Counted from the first letter of the stretch, positions 45,946-58,600 are shown. The stretch: DNA of 64,000 bases from Callorhinus ursinus (GCF_003265705.1 NW_020313005.1:13962171-14026170); one strand, 5' to 3'. Made by a program: numbers and translations. Notes: generated by a model from the sequence alone, not told the origin.

Positions 45946-47734
45946 CTATAATGTGCTCTTCTTTATATGCCATCTCTTTCCCCTCTTTCCCCAACCAGGG
46001 CTAAGAAACCAGATTTCTGTGGCTCTGAGGGCTTTCCCAGCTAACCATGGGACCTGGGGCTTTGGGGAGCTGTTTTTGCTGATACCTGGGCTGTAGGGTG
46101 GGTCCCATAGAAGAGGAGTTCCCTTCCCGCCACTCAGGGTGGCCACAACCTCATTACTGAACAAACAAAAAGAGATATACAGTCAGCAAGTGCTCCAGGC
46201 TGCTTCTGGGCAAGGAAGTTGAAGTCATCACCCCACATCTCTATCAGCATGGATAAGGACCTGGGGATGTACTTGGGGAGCTCATTAGCAGTGTTTCACA
46301 ATACTCTGACTTCTGTGAAAGGCAGATGCTCACTGCTAGCCAAAGGGTGTGGGAGACAGCATCAATTTTTCACCTGTTTAGATGTGCAGTTCCCCTAAAT
46401 CCCCAAATGAGGTCAGTCCATGTTAAGAGAGTGGGACAGTATTGATCCTCCACTGGTATTCATATCTTGATAACAATTGATCCATGACTTTATTTCCCAG
46501 GGTGCTGTTTCCAAGAAGCTATTAAAACCATTTCATCGAGTGAAATGATTTGGGCCTGAGGAGGGGTAGACCCAGCTTTCCCAAACTTCACTTGGGTCTG
46601 GTGCTTCAAGTTGTGAGACAATATATCCGAAGAGAAAAGCAACATCTCAGGCCCAAGATGAGCAAAGGAAATCACTTGACAAAGTAGATTTACACTTGAT
46701 TGCTGAGTTTTGGACACACAGAGTGTAATCTCAAGCACAGGAACACAGCCTAATACTATAGAGTCAAAAGGCAGGTGTAGGTCACCATTCCTTTTATAGG
46801 CAAGGATGCTGGATATCTCTTTATAGATTCTGTAGTAGGTCATCAAGTTTTATGAGAGTTCTGGAGCTAAAATTTAGGGCTCAGCTTTCTGCATGGTGCT
46901 GTTTTCACTTTCTGTTCTTCATTTCACTTAAGCCTCCTATCCCTAACCTCAAATTGCTGGAAATTTAGCTTTTGCTAACCCTTCTCAAAATACATCATCT
47001 GAAAGCTCCAGATCTGAACCAACTCTTTTGAGATGCTTGTAGAATTGCTCCATCTGATGGGATTCTGGTGATGTGCCGTTAGAATGCACTGAGGAATACT
47101 CTAGAAATCGCCCAATAAGGCTTGTTGCTGTGTTTGCAAATGGATGGTGGTTGGGGAAACATGATATCATTCTTATGAGTGGCCAGTTGGGGAGATGTCT
47201 TTTGGGAGAGGTCTCTTCAAAAAGCACTCTCTCCAAAAAACTGTGGAATATCTATAATATAATACATTGTGCATGCTCATCTAACTTTTAACTTTGTTTT
47301 TCTCATTCTCAATTTTCCTTTGCCTTGTGTTTTTTTATCTACTTATTTGGAATTTTAATTCATCTTGTTGGATTGTAAGGATTTTTATAAGCTGCTCCTT
47401 TCCAGAATAAGTCAAGATACAAATAATAAATGCATAAAGGTGTCAACAAGCCAGGGAATTGCAGAGCTGACATTAGCCTGTGTCCTCATTTACAAAGTTG
47501 TCACAGTGCCTCTGGCCTTCTGCAGCATCTAAGCCCTAGGAAAGAAATATGACCTCCTGTCTGTTATTTTCAAGCTACTGCTTTTGGAGATTTTTTTTTA
47601 TGTTTACCTACGTGATCTTCCCAGCCACCCTGGCAGGCAATGTTGTTCCCTGTGCTACAGGTGAGGCTCAGATATTGAAGTAAGTTAGGTTGGGGCCATG
47701 TGACCTGGTTGGAAAAGCAAATCTTGGCAGTCAA
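45946..47734. other. Unannotated stretch
   Basis: No long ORF with a domain. A weak MIR-like trace at about 47590-47690 (a 'ctacaggtgaggctcagatattgaagtaa'-type segment). Otherwise nothing recognised. Confidence 0.45.
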
Positions 47735-47915
47735 GTTGGGACAAACATGGATAAAAATTCCAGCCCTGGAACTTACCAGTTTGACCTCTGTAAGCTAAGT
47801 TTCCTCACCTAAGATTGGATAGTTACATCTACCCCTCTTTTGAGTCAAGTTATACCGAAGTGCTAAAGTCAGTATTAGTGGCTGACACAGAGAAGAGCAT
47901 GACTAAATACCCTCA
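47735..47915 (+). repeat. MIR fragment
   Basis: Follows the MIR 5' side: 'ttccagccctggaacttaccag', 'tgacctctgtaagctaagtttcctcacc' and 'tagtggctgacacagagaag'. Diverged. Confidence 0.65.
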
Positions 47916-49364
47916 TCATACCTCTAGGCAGTAACAATGTCAGTATCTAAGCCCAGTCTGACCCCAAAGCCCCTGCCCTCAATGGTCCATCCTCTCTACC
48001 ACCAGAAACCCCAGAAGGAACTCCTCAGGTGCTGCCCAGAACTTTAGCCCAGGGCCTCAGGGATTATATTCTGGACCAATGAATTGTATTCTTGCCCTTC
48101 TGAGTTGTTTATTTATTCATTCACAGGCCTTCCCTGAGTACCTACTAAGTGCAAAACAAATTCCTTGTGTGTCTGGCTTATTATCCCAGGGTTAAAGAGC
48201 TTTGCATTAGCCATGGGGTGGGGCAGGGTCACAACTGAGTTTTATTGCAGCCAGGAAAGTATCCTTCTTCCCACTGCATATGGCACCTTTCTATTGTCTC
48301 CCTTCTCAACCACCATCTTTGAAGTGTGCTTACCTGTCAATGAGGGAGGTCGACTGTACTTGCAGCCTTCAGATTTGGGGTTGGATCCTAGCAGAAGAGA
48401 CTCCAGCTTCCACAGACCAACTGTCAATTCTGACACTCTGTGTCCCTTTTTTTTCCCATTTCCTTCTTCCCTTTCTCCCTCCTCCACCTCTACTCACCTC
48501 TCTCCCTCCTTCATTCCTTCTCTGTCCCTATCCTACCTCCTCACCCCTTATACTCCTCTTCCTTTTACCCCTCTCTTCCCCACCCTCCATGGTTCTTCTG
48601 CTCAAGGAGATGCTTTGTTGGATACAGAGAATGAACCATAATGACACATAGCTGACTTTAGAGTCTGACTTAATAAAATGGAGTTCAAAGGGAAAAAAAA
48701 AAAAAGATCAGATGGAGAAGGGACAGAATAAAAGACGATTTGGATTCCTGCTGTGGAAATGAGCCTGTGGGGAGCAGATGAATGACTCACAGAGCAATCA
48801 AGGGGAACCTTGGTGGATCTTTCTGGTTGGACTGGCTGCTGCCTTGGGGCTGCTGCTAAATTTTCTGATTTAATTCTCTATCACTGTCTCCTATCACTGT
48901 CATTTCATGTCAGTTGTCCTCTTCCCCTGTAGGACCAAGATCTTGCTCACCAGGATGAATACTACTAAAGGAGGCCTGGAGCTCAGAGCTCAAAACAGAA
49001 CAGTGGTCCCACCTTGGTCCCCTCAGGAATGTGTGGGTCCTCGTCATATCTGCAGTCTCCTACTTGCCCTTGCAGCTGAACCTGAAGCACTCACACGCTG
49101 TCTTGTCTGCCATCCCTTTTGAAGAGGCCTGACTCCAAAGAAGGCCCATTGAGAAGAAAGGAAGTTCCCCATCAGAGCCTAGAAATTGGCTGCTGCTTTG
49201 TTCCTTACCTAGGGATTGGCCCAAGGGCCCTACCCAGTGATAGTTCCTCTTCCCTGTTCCCCTTTCTCTCTGAATATCACTCTCCCCTTCTTCTTTCCTT
49301 TATTATGCTCTCCTGTACATTGAGCCTTGTCAGGCCTCTGATACCCTCCCTCCATGCCAGGCCT
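47916..49364. other. Unannotated stretch with a C/T-rich tract
   Basis: A pyrimidine-rich tract at about 48440-48600 gives long low-complexity ORFs (S/P/F/L-rich) that I do not regard as genes. A 50-base MIR-like piece at about 48105-48158. An A-run at about 48691-48704. Confidence 0.45.
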
Positions 49365-49505
49365 TCGACACCATCTCTAATCCTCACAATAACCCCGTAA
49401 GTCAAGGTAAGTGGCTTTACAGATGAAGAACCTGGAATTCAGAGAGATTAATGACTTTCACATTTCCAAATTCTAGTTGGTAGCAGAGCTGGGACCCCAA
49501 AGTCT
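49365..49505 (+). repeat. MIR fragment
   Basis: Matches the MIR core: 'ccatctctaatcctcacaataacccc', 'tttacagatgaagaacctgg' and 'ttggtagcagagctgggaccc'. Confidence 0.75.
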
Positions 49506-51039
49506 CCACCACATGCCATGCAACCTTCTTATGTGCCAATGTGGGCATTGATTCCCAGGGGGTAGAGTAGGTTACTCAGTGACTAGAAGCATGTTTCTGA
49601 TTCCCACTGGTTCAGCAGGCTTTGCACTGTTCCAAGTTGCTTCCTCATGCTCTGTGTTATCTAAATGACTAAATGAAAGAAAATTCAAAGTCAATAACCA
49701 ATTTCTCTTTTCATTACAGTCCCCACCTTGCTCTTCTGTGGTTTTCTTTATCTATGTTTATAATGCATCCTTATCACTTCTCAAAGACTCCTGGTTGTTT
49801 GAAGGGAAGCTTATCAATACCTTGCTCAGTATGGGAGGTGTTGGTGGCAGAATTGAGAAGAGAAGACAGGAGGAGGGCCAAGGCTACATTCATCTGCAAA
49901 GCTGGCTGTCCCACCTGAGTCTGAAGGGCCTCTCCAAAGTCTCCAGTCTTTGGGCTGGTGGGGAAGCCACTGGAAATATTGGGAAAGTGAGATGCTGGTG
50001 ATTTGACAGTTGGGCTCCTGCTCTTCCAGACAGAGTGAAAATCTTGATCATGAAAATATGGGAAGACCTGCCCTCCTCCAGGTTTAGAGCTTTATTTCCT
50101 CCTAAGCTTCTACAGGAGAATCCATTTCTTGCCTCTTCCAGCTTCTGATGACTTCCCTGGTATTCCTAGGTTTGTTGCCACCTCACCCCAATCTCTTTAA
50201 TCTCCATCTTCACATGAATTTCTCTTCCATATGTTTTCCTCTTCTGTAATTAGTCACCCTCTGCCTCTTGTAGATAATTTCTTCCCCTCTATTCTTAACT
50301 TAATCATATCTTTCCCATATAAGCTAATATTCACTCTTGGCATAAAAAATCAGTTATAGATTCCAAGGATTAGTTGGTAAATATATCTTTGGGGCTGTCA
50401 TTCAGCCCACTACAGGTCAGCGGACACATCATTGGAACAAAAAGTATAGCTCAGGTTAATTTAGAGGAGGAAATATGCATTTGGTTATACAAAATTCATA
50501 TGTTTGTCAGGGAAAAAAATGTACCCAGTTATATTCACTTTCTATGTTGGGTGAGGCTCTTTAGTTCTGTTCTATGAGCCTACTAAAAACAATGAAACAT
50601 TTCTAAACAACGTTCCACAAGTAAAAATAGACTCTACTTTATATATTATTTACTTTAGCAATGAAATCACAGTGTGTCAGTTGTAGGGTTATAAAGAAGC
50701 CCACCCAGTCCTGAACCTTGGACTAAAGTGACCTCCTGTTTTTCTACAAAGCCTAGAAATATATGCACGCATTTTTTAAAGTTCATCTTTTATAGATTTA
50801 ATAATAAGAAATTAAGAAACGTAGTAGCTCATAATAGTTGTGAAAGTAGCTTCAGATGGAATTTGGAACAAAAGTGCTGGTTCTAGGATTGGGTGGTTCA
50901 TGATTGCACAGTGTCTCCCTTGGTTAACACTAGAGGGCACTCTAGTAGCACAGAGGGAGGACGGGAACCTTGAGGATAAGAGAAATCCTGGAGAAAGAAT
51001 GCCAGAGCTGTCTTCAATGATGTTAATAACAAAATTATA
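49506..51039. other. Unannotated stretch
   Basis: No gene or repeat family recognised. Short ORFs only. Confidence 0.5.
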
Positions 51040-51240
51040 GCAGTTATTTACCAAGTACTTACTAGGCATTGTATTGAGTGCTTAAAAATGTTTTCTCATT
51101 TCCTCTGCACAATAATCATCTGAGGAAGCTTTTACTTTTATTCCCATATTACAGTGGAAGAAACTGAGTTTTAGTAATAAGTAACTTGCCCAACGTCACA
51201 ATGGTAGTATGTAGCAGGACTGGATTAAAATCCAAGACGA
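51040..51240 (+). repeat. MIR element
   Basis: Core and 3' side recognisable: 'ccaagtacttactaggcattgta', 'atattacagtggaagaaactgag', 'taacttgcccaacgtcac' and 'gtagcaggactggattaaaatcc'. Confidence 0.8.
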
Positions 51241-51544
51241 AATTTATCTAATGTGATGCTGTAGTCTACTTTGAATGGAGGCCTTTTAGGCAGAGAAAGC
51301 TGCAAAATCACAAGCCTACAGGCATGAATTATTAAAACTAGGGAACATTTGTTGAGTGTTTACTGTTCTAGAAAACCTTCCATTTGCTTTATGTAAAGCA
51401 AAAGCTTCAACTCATCCTTACTTTAGCCCTATACCTTCCTGTGACCACAAAGCTGGAAACATGCAGGCTTTAAGGCAGGTGGGCCTGGGATCATATTCTC
51501 ATCATCATCCCCTGAAAGTGTCATGAGGCAGCCAGGTATGGTGG

Positions 51545-52110
51545 GAAGACCTGGACATAGAGCTGTTGCCCTGGTTTAAATTCCAGGTTTATCAAATTTT
51601 AGCTGTGTGATCCAGTGTCTTCATCTGGAAAGAGTGGGTACATCTCAAATTGTTGTGGCGTGGGAACTGCTTAGAAAGTGGCATAAAGTAAGAGCAAAAT
51701 GAGTATTTGCCATTGATTTTAATGTTTGTTATCATGTAACCCAGTGCAATCTTTATCACCATGGTCTTCACTTCTGTCATGGAGACAATAGCAGCCTATT
51801 TCTAAGGAGCTGCAAGGATTAAGGGGAGCAAGAACATAATGTCTGGGGGTGCCTGGGTGGCTCAGTTGTTAAGCATCTGCCTTCAGCTCAGGTCATGATC
51901 CCAGGGTCCTGGGATCAAGTCCCGCATCGGGCTCCCTGTTCCACGGGAAGCCTGCTTCTCCCTCCCCCACTCCCCCTGCTTGTGTTCCCTCTCTCGCTCT
52001 CTCACTGTCAAATAAATAAAATCTTTAAAAAAAATTTTAAAAAAAGGACATAATGTCTGGTGTGTGATGGACACTCAATGAACATGCATTTCTTCCCTGG
52101 TTGCTCCATG
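51545..52110 (+). repeat. MIR fragment split by SINE-5
   Basis: MIR-like 5' side at 51555-51640 ('taaattccaggtttatcaaatt', 'tagctgtgtgatccagtg', 'cttcatctgg'), and the end phrase 'gtgtgtgatggacactcaatgaa' at 52060-52085. SINE-5 (51847-52047) sits between them. Confidence 0.6.
51847..52047 (+). mobile_element. SINE-5: Can-SINE, sense
   Basis: Complete Can-SINE with head GGGTGCCTGGGTGGCTCAGT, B-box region GGTCATGATCCCAGGG, GATCAAGTCCCGCATCGGGC, a CT-rich stretch, AATAAATAAAATCTTT and an A-tail. Exact 13-base target copies acataatgtctgg at 51834-51846 and 52048-52060. Confidence 0.95.
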
Positions 52111-53501
52111 TCAGTTATGAAGATTTTGGGGGTACTAGCCTAGAAAACACCTGATCCCTATTTCCAAGTGTATCCACATTAGTAAGAACTTCTTTTTGGC
52201 TGACTCCAATCCTCCAGACTATTTTTCCGGGCTATTTTCTCTTTACTCTTCTCCAGCAATTGGAGCACAGCTGGTCTCCCCACACACTGGTGTTGATCTT
52301 CCAGTGTGAGAGAGAAACTACAATATTATAAACATGTGTCCAAATTCACTTCTGTGATCTGTCTCAGCAGTATCTTAAACAGAATTTAAGACTGAGCTTG
52401 TCTCCAAATGTAGCTGCCTGCGGCCTCTGGTGGGGGAAACCTCATATCCCATTTTCAAGTGTCTGTGCACTTGGCTCTGGTCACCTCACCCTGGATGGTA
52501 CTTGTGGTTAAGCACAAATTCTGAGCCCTGTGGGCTCTCTTTTACCTCAGTGAAACAAAAGAACCATGGGCTGCTGGGGACAGTGTATGAGGATGCTGTA
52601 GAGAGGGGCCCCATTACAGTGTCATCTCGGGTGCCATTTGGATACTGATCAATGTTCAACAAGGAAACATATGGCCTCCTGAGAGATTTTGCCTGATCTA
52701 ATGGTCTCTTTGTCAAAGAACCCCATGCTTTCTGCTATCTCCACTGCTCAGTTTGGACTGATATTAAACATTCTAGAGAATGTGGCCAGGGGGTTAAACC
52801 ATCTCTCTGTTTCATCGATTAAAAAAAATAAAATGTGGATTTTTCCTCTCAGTCTTCCTGGTTTGGAAATTCTCCCTGGTATAGTGCCTTAATACTTCCT
52901 GCCACATATCACTACTTGGTTTCTTAGGGAACCATTTACCCTGATATGCTGGGTTGTGATTTGATACCTGGAACCTTCACATGCTCCTTCATATCATTTG
53001 TTTTTTACAAACAGCTTTCTGGCCTGTTGACCTAGGTTCTCAGACCTGTTCCCGCCTCACAGGGCTCTTTGCCTTCACAATTGGGCTCACCCAGTCTGGG
53101 CTCCATGTGTTCATCCTCATTTGTCTAATTAATACACTAGAATATGACATGATTATATAACACTCATTTGTGGGGACCAGTGTACTTGTGCCCAGACACC
53201 TGAGATGGATGTCATTAATTCCCTTCTCCCAGAAACCTGGACTCAAAAGATTTGGTTAACCTCCCAGAAACACAGGGCTGTTACTGCAGGGACTGAGACT
53301 GCTCACTGAAAGGGCTTCCCCCCCGCCACGCTTTGGGCTCTCTCCTGTGGTGTTTGTTGTCCCCCATTTTCCCACAAAACCCAGTGCTGCAGAGTGCTGG
53401 ACATAACCCTGCACTCACAGAAATCTCCAGCAAAACAAGACCCATGAAATCTTCTGGAGAGAGAGAACCATGATGGGAAGGATTCTTAAGTTCTTGGATT
53501 C
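52111..53501. other. Unannotated stretch
   Basis: Mixed-composition DNA with no ORF that I recognise and no clear repeat. It may include an eroded LTR or DNA element, but I cannot support one. Confidence 0.45.
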
Positions 53502-53520
53502 AGGATATGTTTAGCTTCTT

Positions 53521-53727
53521 TTTTTTAAATAGTTTTTTTTTAAGATTTTTATTTATTTATTGAGAGAGAGAGAATGGTAGAGAGAGAGCATGAGAGGGAG
53601 GAAGGTCAGAGGGAGAAGCAGGCTCCCTGCTAAGCAGGGAGCCTGACGCGGGACTCAATCCTGGGACTCCAGGATCATGACCTGAGCCAAAGGCAGTTGC
53701 TTAACCAACTGAGCCCCCCAGGCACCC
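53521..53727 (-). mobile_element. SINE-6: Can-SINE, antisense
   Basis: T-rich start, 'atttatttatttattgagagagagagaa' (the GA-rich complement of the CT tract), body complement and 5' head complement ending ccaggcaccc. Target copies aggatatgtttagcttctt (53502-53520) and aggatgtgtttttcttctt (53728-53746) differ at three positions. Confidence 0.93.
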
Positions 53728-53746
53728 AGGATGTGTTTTTCTTCTT

Positions 53747-54117
53747 GCTAGAGATTCCTGACCTACAAACACTATCTTCTGCCCCATGATCTCTAACCCT
53801 GTGACCTTGAAATCAAGATGGGATTATAGGGGTCAAGCAAGGATAATAATTAGTTACCCAAGACCTGAGAAACAGATGTCAGTGGTAGAACATTTATTCT
53901 TTGGGGGCCTAAAGGTTTTCTGGCTTCATTCAAATGAAAATATTGTGGGTAGAAGTTACATTTTGTACCTTTACCAGCACAAACCTAAAACATGAGGGTT
54001 TAATGGGACATAGCTACAGAATTGTGTCCTGTAGCTGAGAGCAGGGTACTTCCTGAATAAAGTGCAAAGGAGAAGAACATTAACAAGCCTTCTGGACAAT
54101 TTCATATGGAGCATCTG
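53747..54117. other. Unannotated stretch
   Basis: No gene or repeat recognised. Confidence 0.45.
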
Positions 54118-54425
54118 AGTCATGTCCACTATGGTTACCAGTAGCCATATGCTGCTATTGAAATGTGGCTATTGAGACAGTGTGTAAGTGATACACTGAT
54201 ATTGAAGACTTAGCAAGAAAAAAGAATAAAAATATCATGTTGATTATTTTTTGTATTGATTATCTGTTGAAATAATAGTTTGGCTATATTGGGTTAAGTG
54301 AACCATTTAAAAATTAATTTCATCTATTTCTTTCTACTTTTTAAAATGTGGCTACTAGAATATTTAAAATTATGTATGTGACTCACATAATATTTCTCTA
54401 CTTCTACAGGACAATGCTCTTTTAA
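54118..54425. mobile_element. hAT-type (Charlie group) DNA transposon relic
   Basis: Non-autonomous element. Recognisable phrases in order: 'gtccactatggttaccagtagccatatg', 'attgaaatgtggctattgag', 'atattgaagacttagcaag', 'tatattgggttaagtgaacc', 'aaaatgtggctactagaat' and a terminal 'aggacaatgctctt' that is the partial inverted repeat of the start. No transposase coding. Subfamily not named. Confidence 0.7.
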
Positions 54426-54477
54426 AAAATGCAGAGAAGAAATTCAAACAATAAATATCACCTGGTTTACCATTTTG

Positions 54478-54615
54478 CCTCATCCATCCATTGATCGTCT
54501 ATGCCATCTATCCACCCACCTATCCATTAATCTACCCATTTACCTATCTTATTTACTTACCCATCAGCAATTCATCCATCCATCCATCCATCCATCCATC
54601 CATCCATCCATCTAT
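54478..54615. repeat. (CATC)n microsatellite
   Basis: Imperfect CATC/CTAT/CCAC units from 54478, with an almost pure (CATC)n block at about 54573-54612. The plus-strand ORF 54491-54844 is partly this repeat (PSIHPSIHPS) and is not a gene. Confidence 0.92.
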
Positions 54616-55539
54616 TCAAATTAATACCTCATCTTGGAATAAGTCCAATGAAGAAAATTTTACTGAATTTAGCATTGACAGGGATATAAATGCCCAAATG
54701 AGAAACAAGAGGAGGAGGAAAAGGAAGAAGGATGCAACAAAAGCTGTCACTCAAGATATTCTTAATGGACTTTGTTTTCAGTATCATTCTCAACACCCCC
54801 CTTTTATTTATTTATTTTATTTTTTTGCCTGTTCTCTCTTGTAAACTGTACCAGCTTAGTGGAAGTTTGTGATAAGTGCAATTCCCAATGCCACTAAAGT
54901 TTCTAACAGTTACAAATGTATTAGTATCACATAAAATAAAACTTTGGCTATGGCTTAAACAGATAAAGTTTTATGTATTTTCTTAGCAGCTGCTGGTGTT
55001 GGTTCTAATGTCAGGGTAGTGGTCCTGTAATTTGACTGGCATTTTCCTCATACTTGTGGCCTCCTGTTTAGAATATGGCAGCTGTAGCTCCAGATGCCAT
55101 ATCTACATTCGAAGAAGGAATAAGAAAGAGTGGTGACCTCTGATTTAACTTTTTCTTTTTTTAAGGAAAAGAAAATCCTTCTGAGAAGCTACCAAAGTGT
55201 ATACTTTACCCCACTAGCCAGAACTGTAAAAGAATATTGAGTTTTGATTCTCCATAGTTTGGCAGAAGATAAAATGTACACAGAAATCCCTGTTGGGTTG
55301 GTCAATAAATAGAATTTCACAGCATGGCAGCTGGGAGCTTGGATCTTAGGATTTCACTTGTATTCTTTCCTCCTCCTGCTAATGAATTACTGGCTTGTCC
55401 TCGGCAGTTCTATATGCTGTTACAAACATTTATTCCAATGAATAAGATTGTTGTCCTTCATCTCAGATTGATGAAGACTTCCTATCTAATTGTGTTATTG
55501 AGAAGCAGCATGACCCAATAGAAACTACAACATGTAGAG
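54616..55539. other. Unannotated stretch
   Basis: AT-rich, no gene or repeat recognised. Confidence 0.45.
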
Positions 55540-55690
55540 GATCATGTGACCTGGTTCTATGTCAAATTTAGATTTATATTTCCAATTGTTTGGTCCTTCA
55601 CCTTAGCTCTATCCGCAAAATTGAAATAATAGTACCTATTCCCCTTTACCACATAGAATTTTGTGAGGTATACTTTAGTCATTTGGGAGG
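55540..55690 (+). repeat. MIR fragment
   Basis: MIR 3'-side phrases: 'ccttcaccttagctctatcc', 'aaaattgaaataatagtacctatt' and 'tagaattttgtgaggtata'. Confidence 0.65.
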
Positions 55691-56505
55691 TTCCATATGA
55701 GCTATATCAACTATAGTAATACTAAAATATCATTAAAATATCACACACAAATATTTATGTAGCACTTTAGGGGGGTTAAAACTAGCTTTAATAAACATTA
55801 CCTCATGTGAGCCCTGTTTAGCCACTGTGGGCTTATCAGACTAAGAAATTATCTTGGATTTAAGTTATATGTAAGGTACTAATTTTTCTTGCCTAATTAT
55901 TATAATAATTCCTATAAGCATATTCAAATAACTATAATGTTATTTTTATACATATCATCTTTTATAGCAGTTTGTATCTCACATACCACATCCATACAGA
56001 GTTTCCAACTGTATTTTCTTTCTTTCTCCTATTTTGAGTCTCTCTCATTCTCTAGCCATAATTCCCAGGGCAATAATTTATTTCTCCCCCGTCTTCACCC
56101 CCACCTACCTCCTGCTGGTACAGTGACTGCAGAGGAAGGAGTCTGCCAGCCAAAGAGACAAAACTTGGTGAGACAAAAGCCCTGACTCCCTCCTGGGGAG
56201 TGCTCAAGTCTGAGTTCATGTCTGTGAGCAGTTCCAATGACCAGATGCTGATCAAGGGACTGCTGACCTGGCAGTGGGGAAGGAGAGCTCAACTCCAGCA
56301 GCTGGGGCTCAGTAGACTCTGCTTAGGTCAACAAGCCCAGCCTAAACTTGCACACCCAAAAGGCACAGCAAACACTCTGATGTCAGCCACTATACAGCCA
56401 CTGTGGCTAGAGAATGACTATGGAGAAAATCTGTGAAATGAAGTTGGAGTGGAAGGGAATGACCACACTCTGTGCAGTGCATCCCACATCAGGTGCATCA
56501 TTCAG
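55691..56505. other. Unannotated stretch
   Basis: AT-rich, short ORFs without domains. A weak MIR-like trace at about 55760-55810. Confidence 0.45.
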
Positions 56506-56946
56506 GGTTCTACAGAGAAACAGAACCAGCAGGATACACATACATATGCATAATAACATACAAATAATGCATATACATATATATGTATTTATATATACAC
56601 ATATACATACAGAAAGAGGAGGGAGTAGAAATTTATTCAAGGCTCATTTGTCATGTGATTGTGGGACTGGTAAGGCCAAAATTTTTAGGACAAGGTTGCA
56701 GACTGGAAACTCAGACAGGAACTAATGCTTCAGTTTTGAGGCAGAATTGCTTCATCTACAGAAAACCTCAGTTTTTTTCTTAAGGCCTGTCAACTAATTA
56801 GATGAGGTACACCCACATTATCAAGGATAATCTCTTTTAGATAAAGTCAATTGATTGTAGAGGTTAACCACATCTTCAAAATACCTTCACAGCAATATCT
56901 ACATTATTATAGCCTAGCCAAGTTGACACACAAAACTAAGCATCAC
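56506..56946. repeat. Ancient dispersed repeat with an AT/CA microsatellite
   Basis: Begins 'gggttctacagagaaacagaacc', continues into a (CATA/TATA)n run (about 56535-56615), then 'attagatgaggtacacccacatt', and ends 'caagttgacacacaaaactaagcatcac'. I recognise this order from a common mammalian interspersed repeat but do not name the family. Confidence 0.55.
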
Positions 56947-56989
56947 ACCTGGGTAAGAGTTTTGGACTTTATTTGAAGGGCAATAAGCT

Positions 56990-57530
56990 ACATACTTTCC
57001 TCAAGCAGAAAAGTGATGTGGTCTAATAATGGTTTTTAAAGACCAGTCTGACATTTGAGTAGCGGTATTGTGGACACAGGGAGAACAGTTGGGAGGCTTT
57101 GGTAAGGTCTTTGTGTAATATCTAGGGTAGAGATGATTGTGGCTTGATGTAGACAAATTTAGACATGTTTTGGAGGTAAACTTGACAGGACTTGGGGGTA
57201 AATTTCAAATAAGGGATAGAAAAAGGAAGGTGTCAAGTATATCTTGTATATATAGGACTCAAGCAACTGGTTGGAAATTTACTAAGATAACAAAGACTAC
57301 ATGAGAACAGGTTGATGAAAGGAAGGCATTTGGAAGATATTTTTTAGGGGGCAATCAGTAAACTATTGAAGTGAAGCTGTCAGGTGGAACAGTCTGCTTG
57401 CTGTTCAGATGAGAGGTCTACATTGGAGGTGTGGATCTGGGTGTTGTTAGCACATGGATGGTCTAGATGTCATGGTGGAGGTAAACTCACCTAGGGAGAG
57501 GTATGGTGTGGGATGTGGCTGAATGGCTGT
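56990..57530 (+). repeat. Ancient dispersed repeat, family not named
   Basis: Phrases in the order 'aaaagtgatgtggtctaa', 'agaccagtctgacatttg', 'acagttgggaggctttgg', 'agagatgattgtggcttg', 'gggtgttgttagcacatg' and 'ctcacctagggagagg' match a widespread mammalian repeat that I know by pattern. No intact coding. Confidence 0.5.
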
Positions 57531-58319
57531 GCTCCCAAGAATGTTTTACATGCCCAAGCTGTCCTTAGAGAGCCTGGTATCCCTTCTGACCTTCAAATAG
57601 GATTTTGATTGCTGTGCTCTCATTGGTCTCAGCTCTGGAGTTCTTACCTGGATGGGTATTATGCTGATTTAGCTTGATCTTCCAATTGGCAGGAAGGTAA
57701 TGAGACAGAATACACAGTAGAAAACTATTGTTATCAATGCTTATAGCCTGTATCCTGTTCCAATATTGTATTAAAAATCGTATCTCAGGGCAGCTTGGCA
57801 GTAGGACATATTAATCACATTTACCATGCTACGTTCAGATCAGGGCAATCATATTTATGATTTAAAAATTGCACACTGAATAATATCACATGTAATTCAT
57901 ATCTCTTGTTTTTCTAGGTCCTTATATTATTGCCTCTAATTAGCAATGACAGAAAATAATATTTTTTAAATAAGATAAAATTAGTTACAGATATAGTTAA
58001 AACTTGATATTGATATTAGGCTTTCTATCTTTAACTGTTTGATTAATCTGTATGGTGTCATTGAGCCAGAATAATCCCATCTTCCCCTCTTGTTAGATAC
58101 AGGACATTTCTGGTAGCAAACGACTTCCATGCTTTCTCAGTGTTTTTTCCCTGTAGAGCCCAAATCACTGAGTTTGTTCAGAAGTAACCTGCAAGTCTCA
58201 CTCCTACCTGACTCTACATAGAGCACACTATTCCATTCTTCATGTACAGTAGCATATATCATAACATTAAAAACTATCTAATTATGCTGTGAATTTTTGT
58301 TCATTGTTCTGGACCAACA
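57531..58319. other. Unannotated stretch
   Basis: AT-rich. No gene or repeat recognised. Confidence 0.45.
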
Positions 58320-58600
58320 TGGATGCAACAGTTTTTAAATTTATCCTAGAATTTAGAGCCTCCATTTTTTATTGCATCTTGTTAATTTCCTTTTTGATTT
58401 TGACTTGGTTAGATTTTAGTTCTTTTATTTCTCCAGAAAGGGATTCTCTAGTGCCTTCTATGCTTTTGTCAAGCACAGCTAGAAACTTTATAATCATTAT
58501 TCTGAGCTCTAGTTCCAACATCTTACTTATGTCTATACCAATTAGGTCTAGACATAATTTTCTATTTTCTTTTCCATTTCTTATCTTTTAGATCTACATA
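58320..58600 (-). pseudogene. L1-M: LINE-1 ORF1 fragment, antisense
   Basis: Minus-strand ORF1 coiled-coil coding. Complement phrases match L1-E ORF1 at about 59385-59560 (MLELELRIIIIKFLAVLDKSIEGTRE). The piece starts and ends inside ORF1 with no 3'UTR or tail, so its origin (a truncated inversion or a rearranged piece of L1-E) is unclear. It lies about 0.8 kb from L1-E in inverted orientation. Confidence 0.75.

Noticed and set aside
48165..48641. 158-codon ORF
   Set aside because: Its second half is a translated C/T-rich tract (S, P, L, F runs); other frames over the same tract are also open.
51847..51920. tRNA gene at the SINE head
   Set aside because: The A- and B-box-like words belong to a Can-SINE with an A-tail and target duplications; no cloverleaf with an intact acceptor stem.
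54573..54612. CRISPR-like direct repeats
   Set aside because: Tetranucleotide microsatellite with no spacers, in mammalian DNA.
54491..54844. 117-codon ORF with PSIHPSIH repeats
   Set aside because: Translation of the CATC microsatellite.
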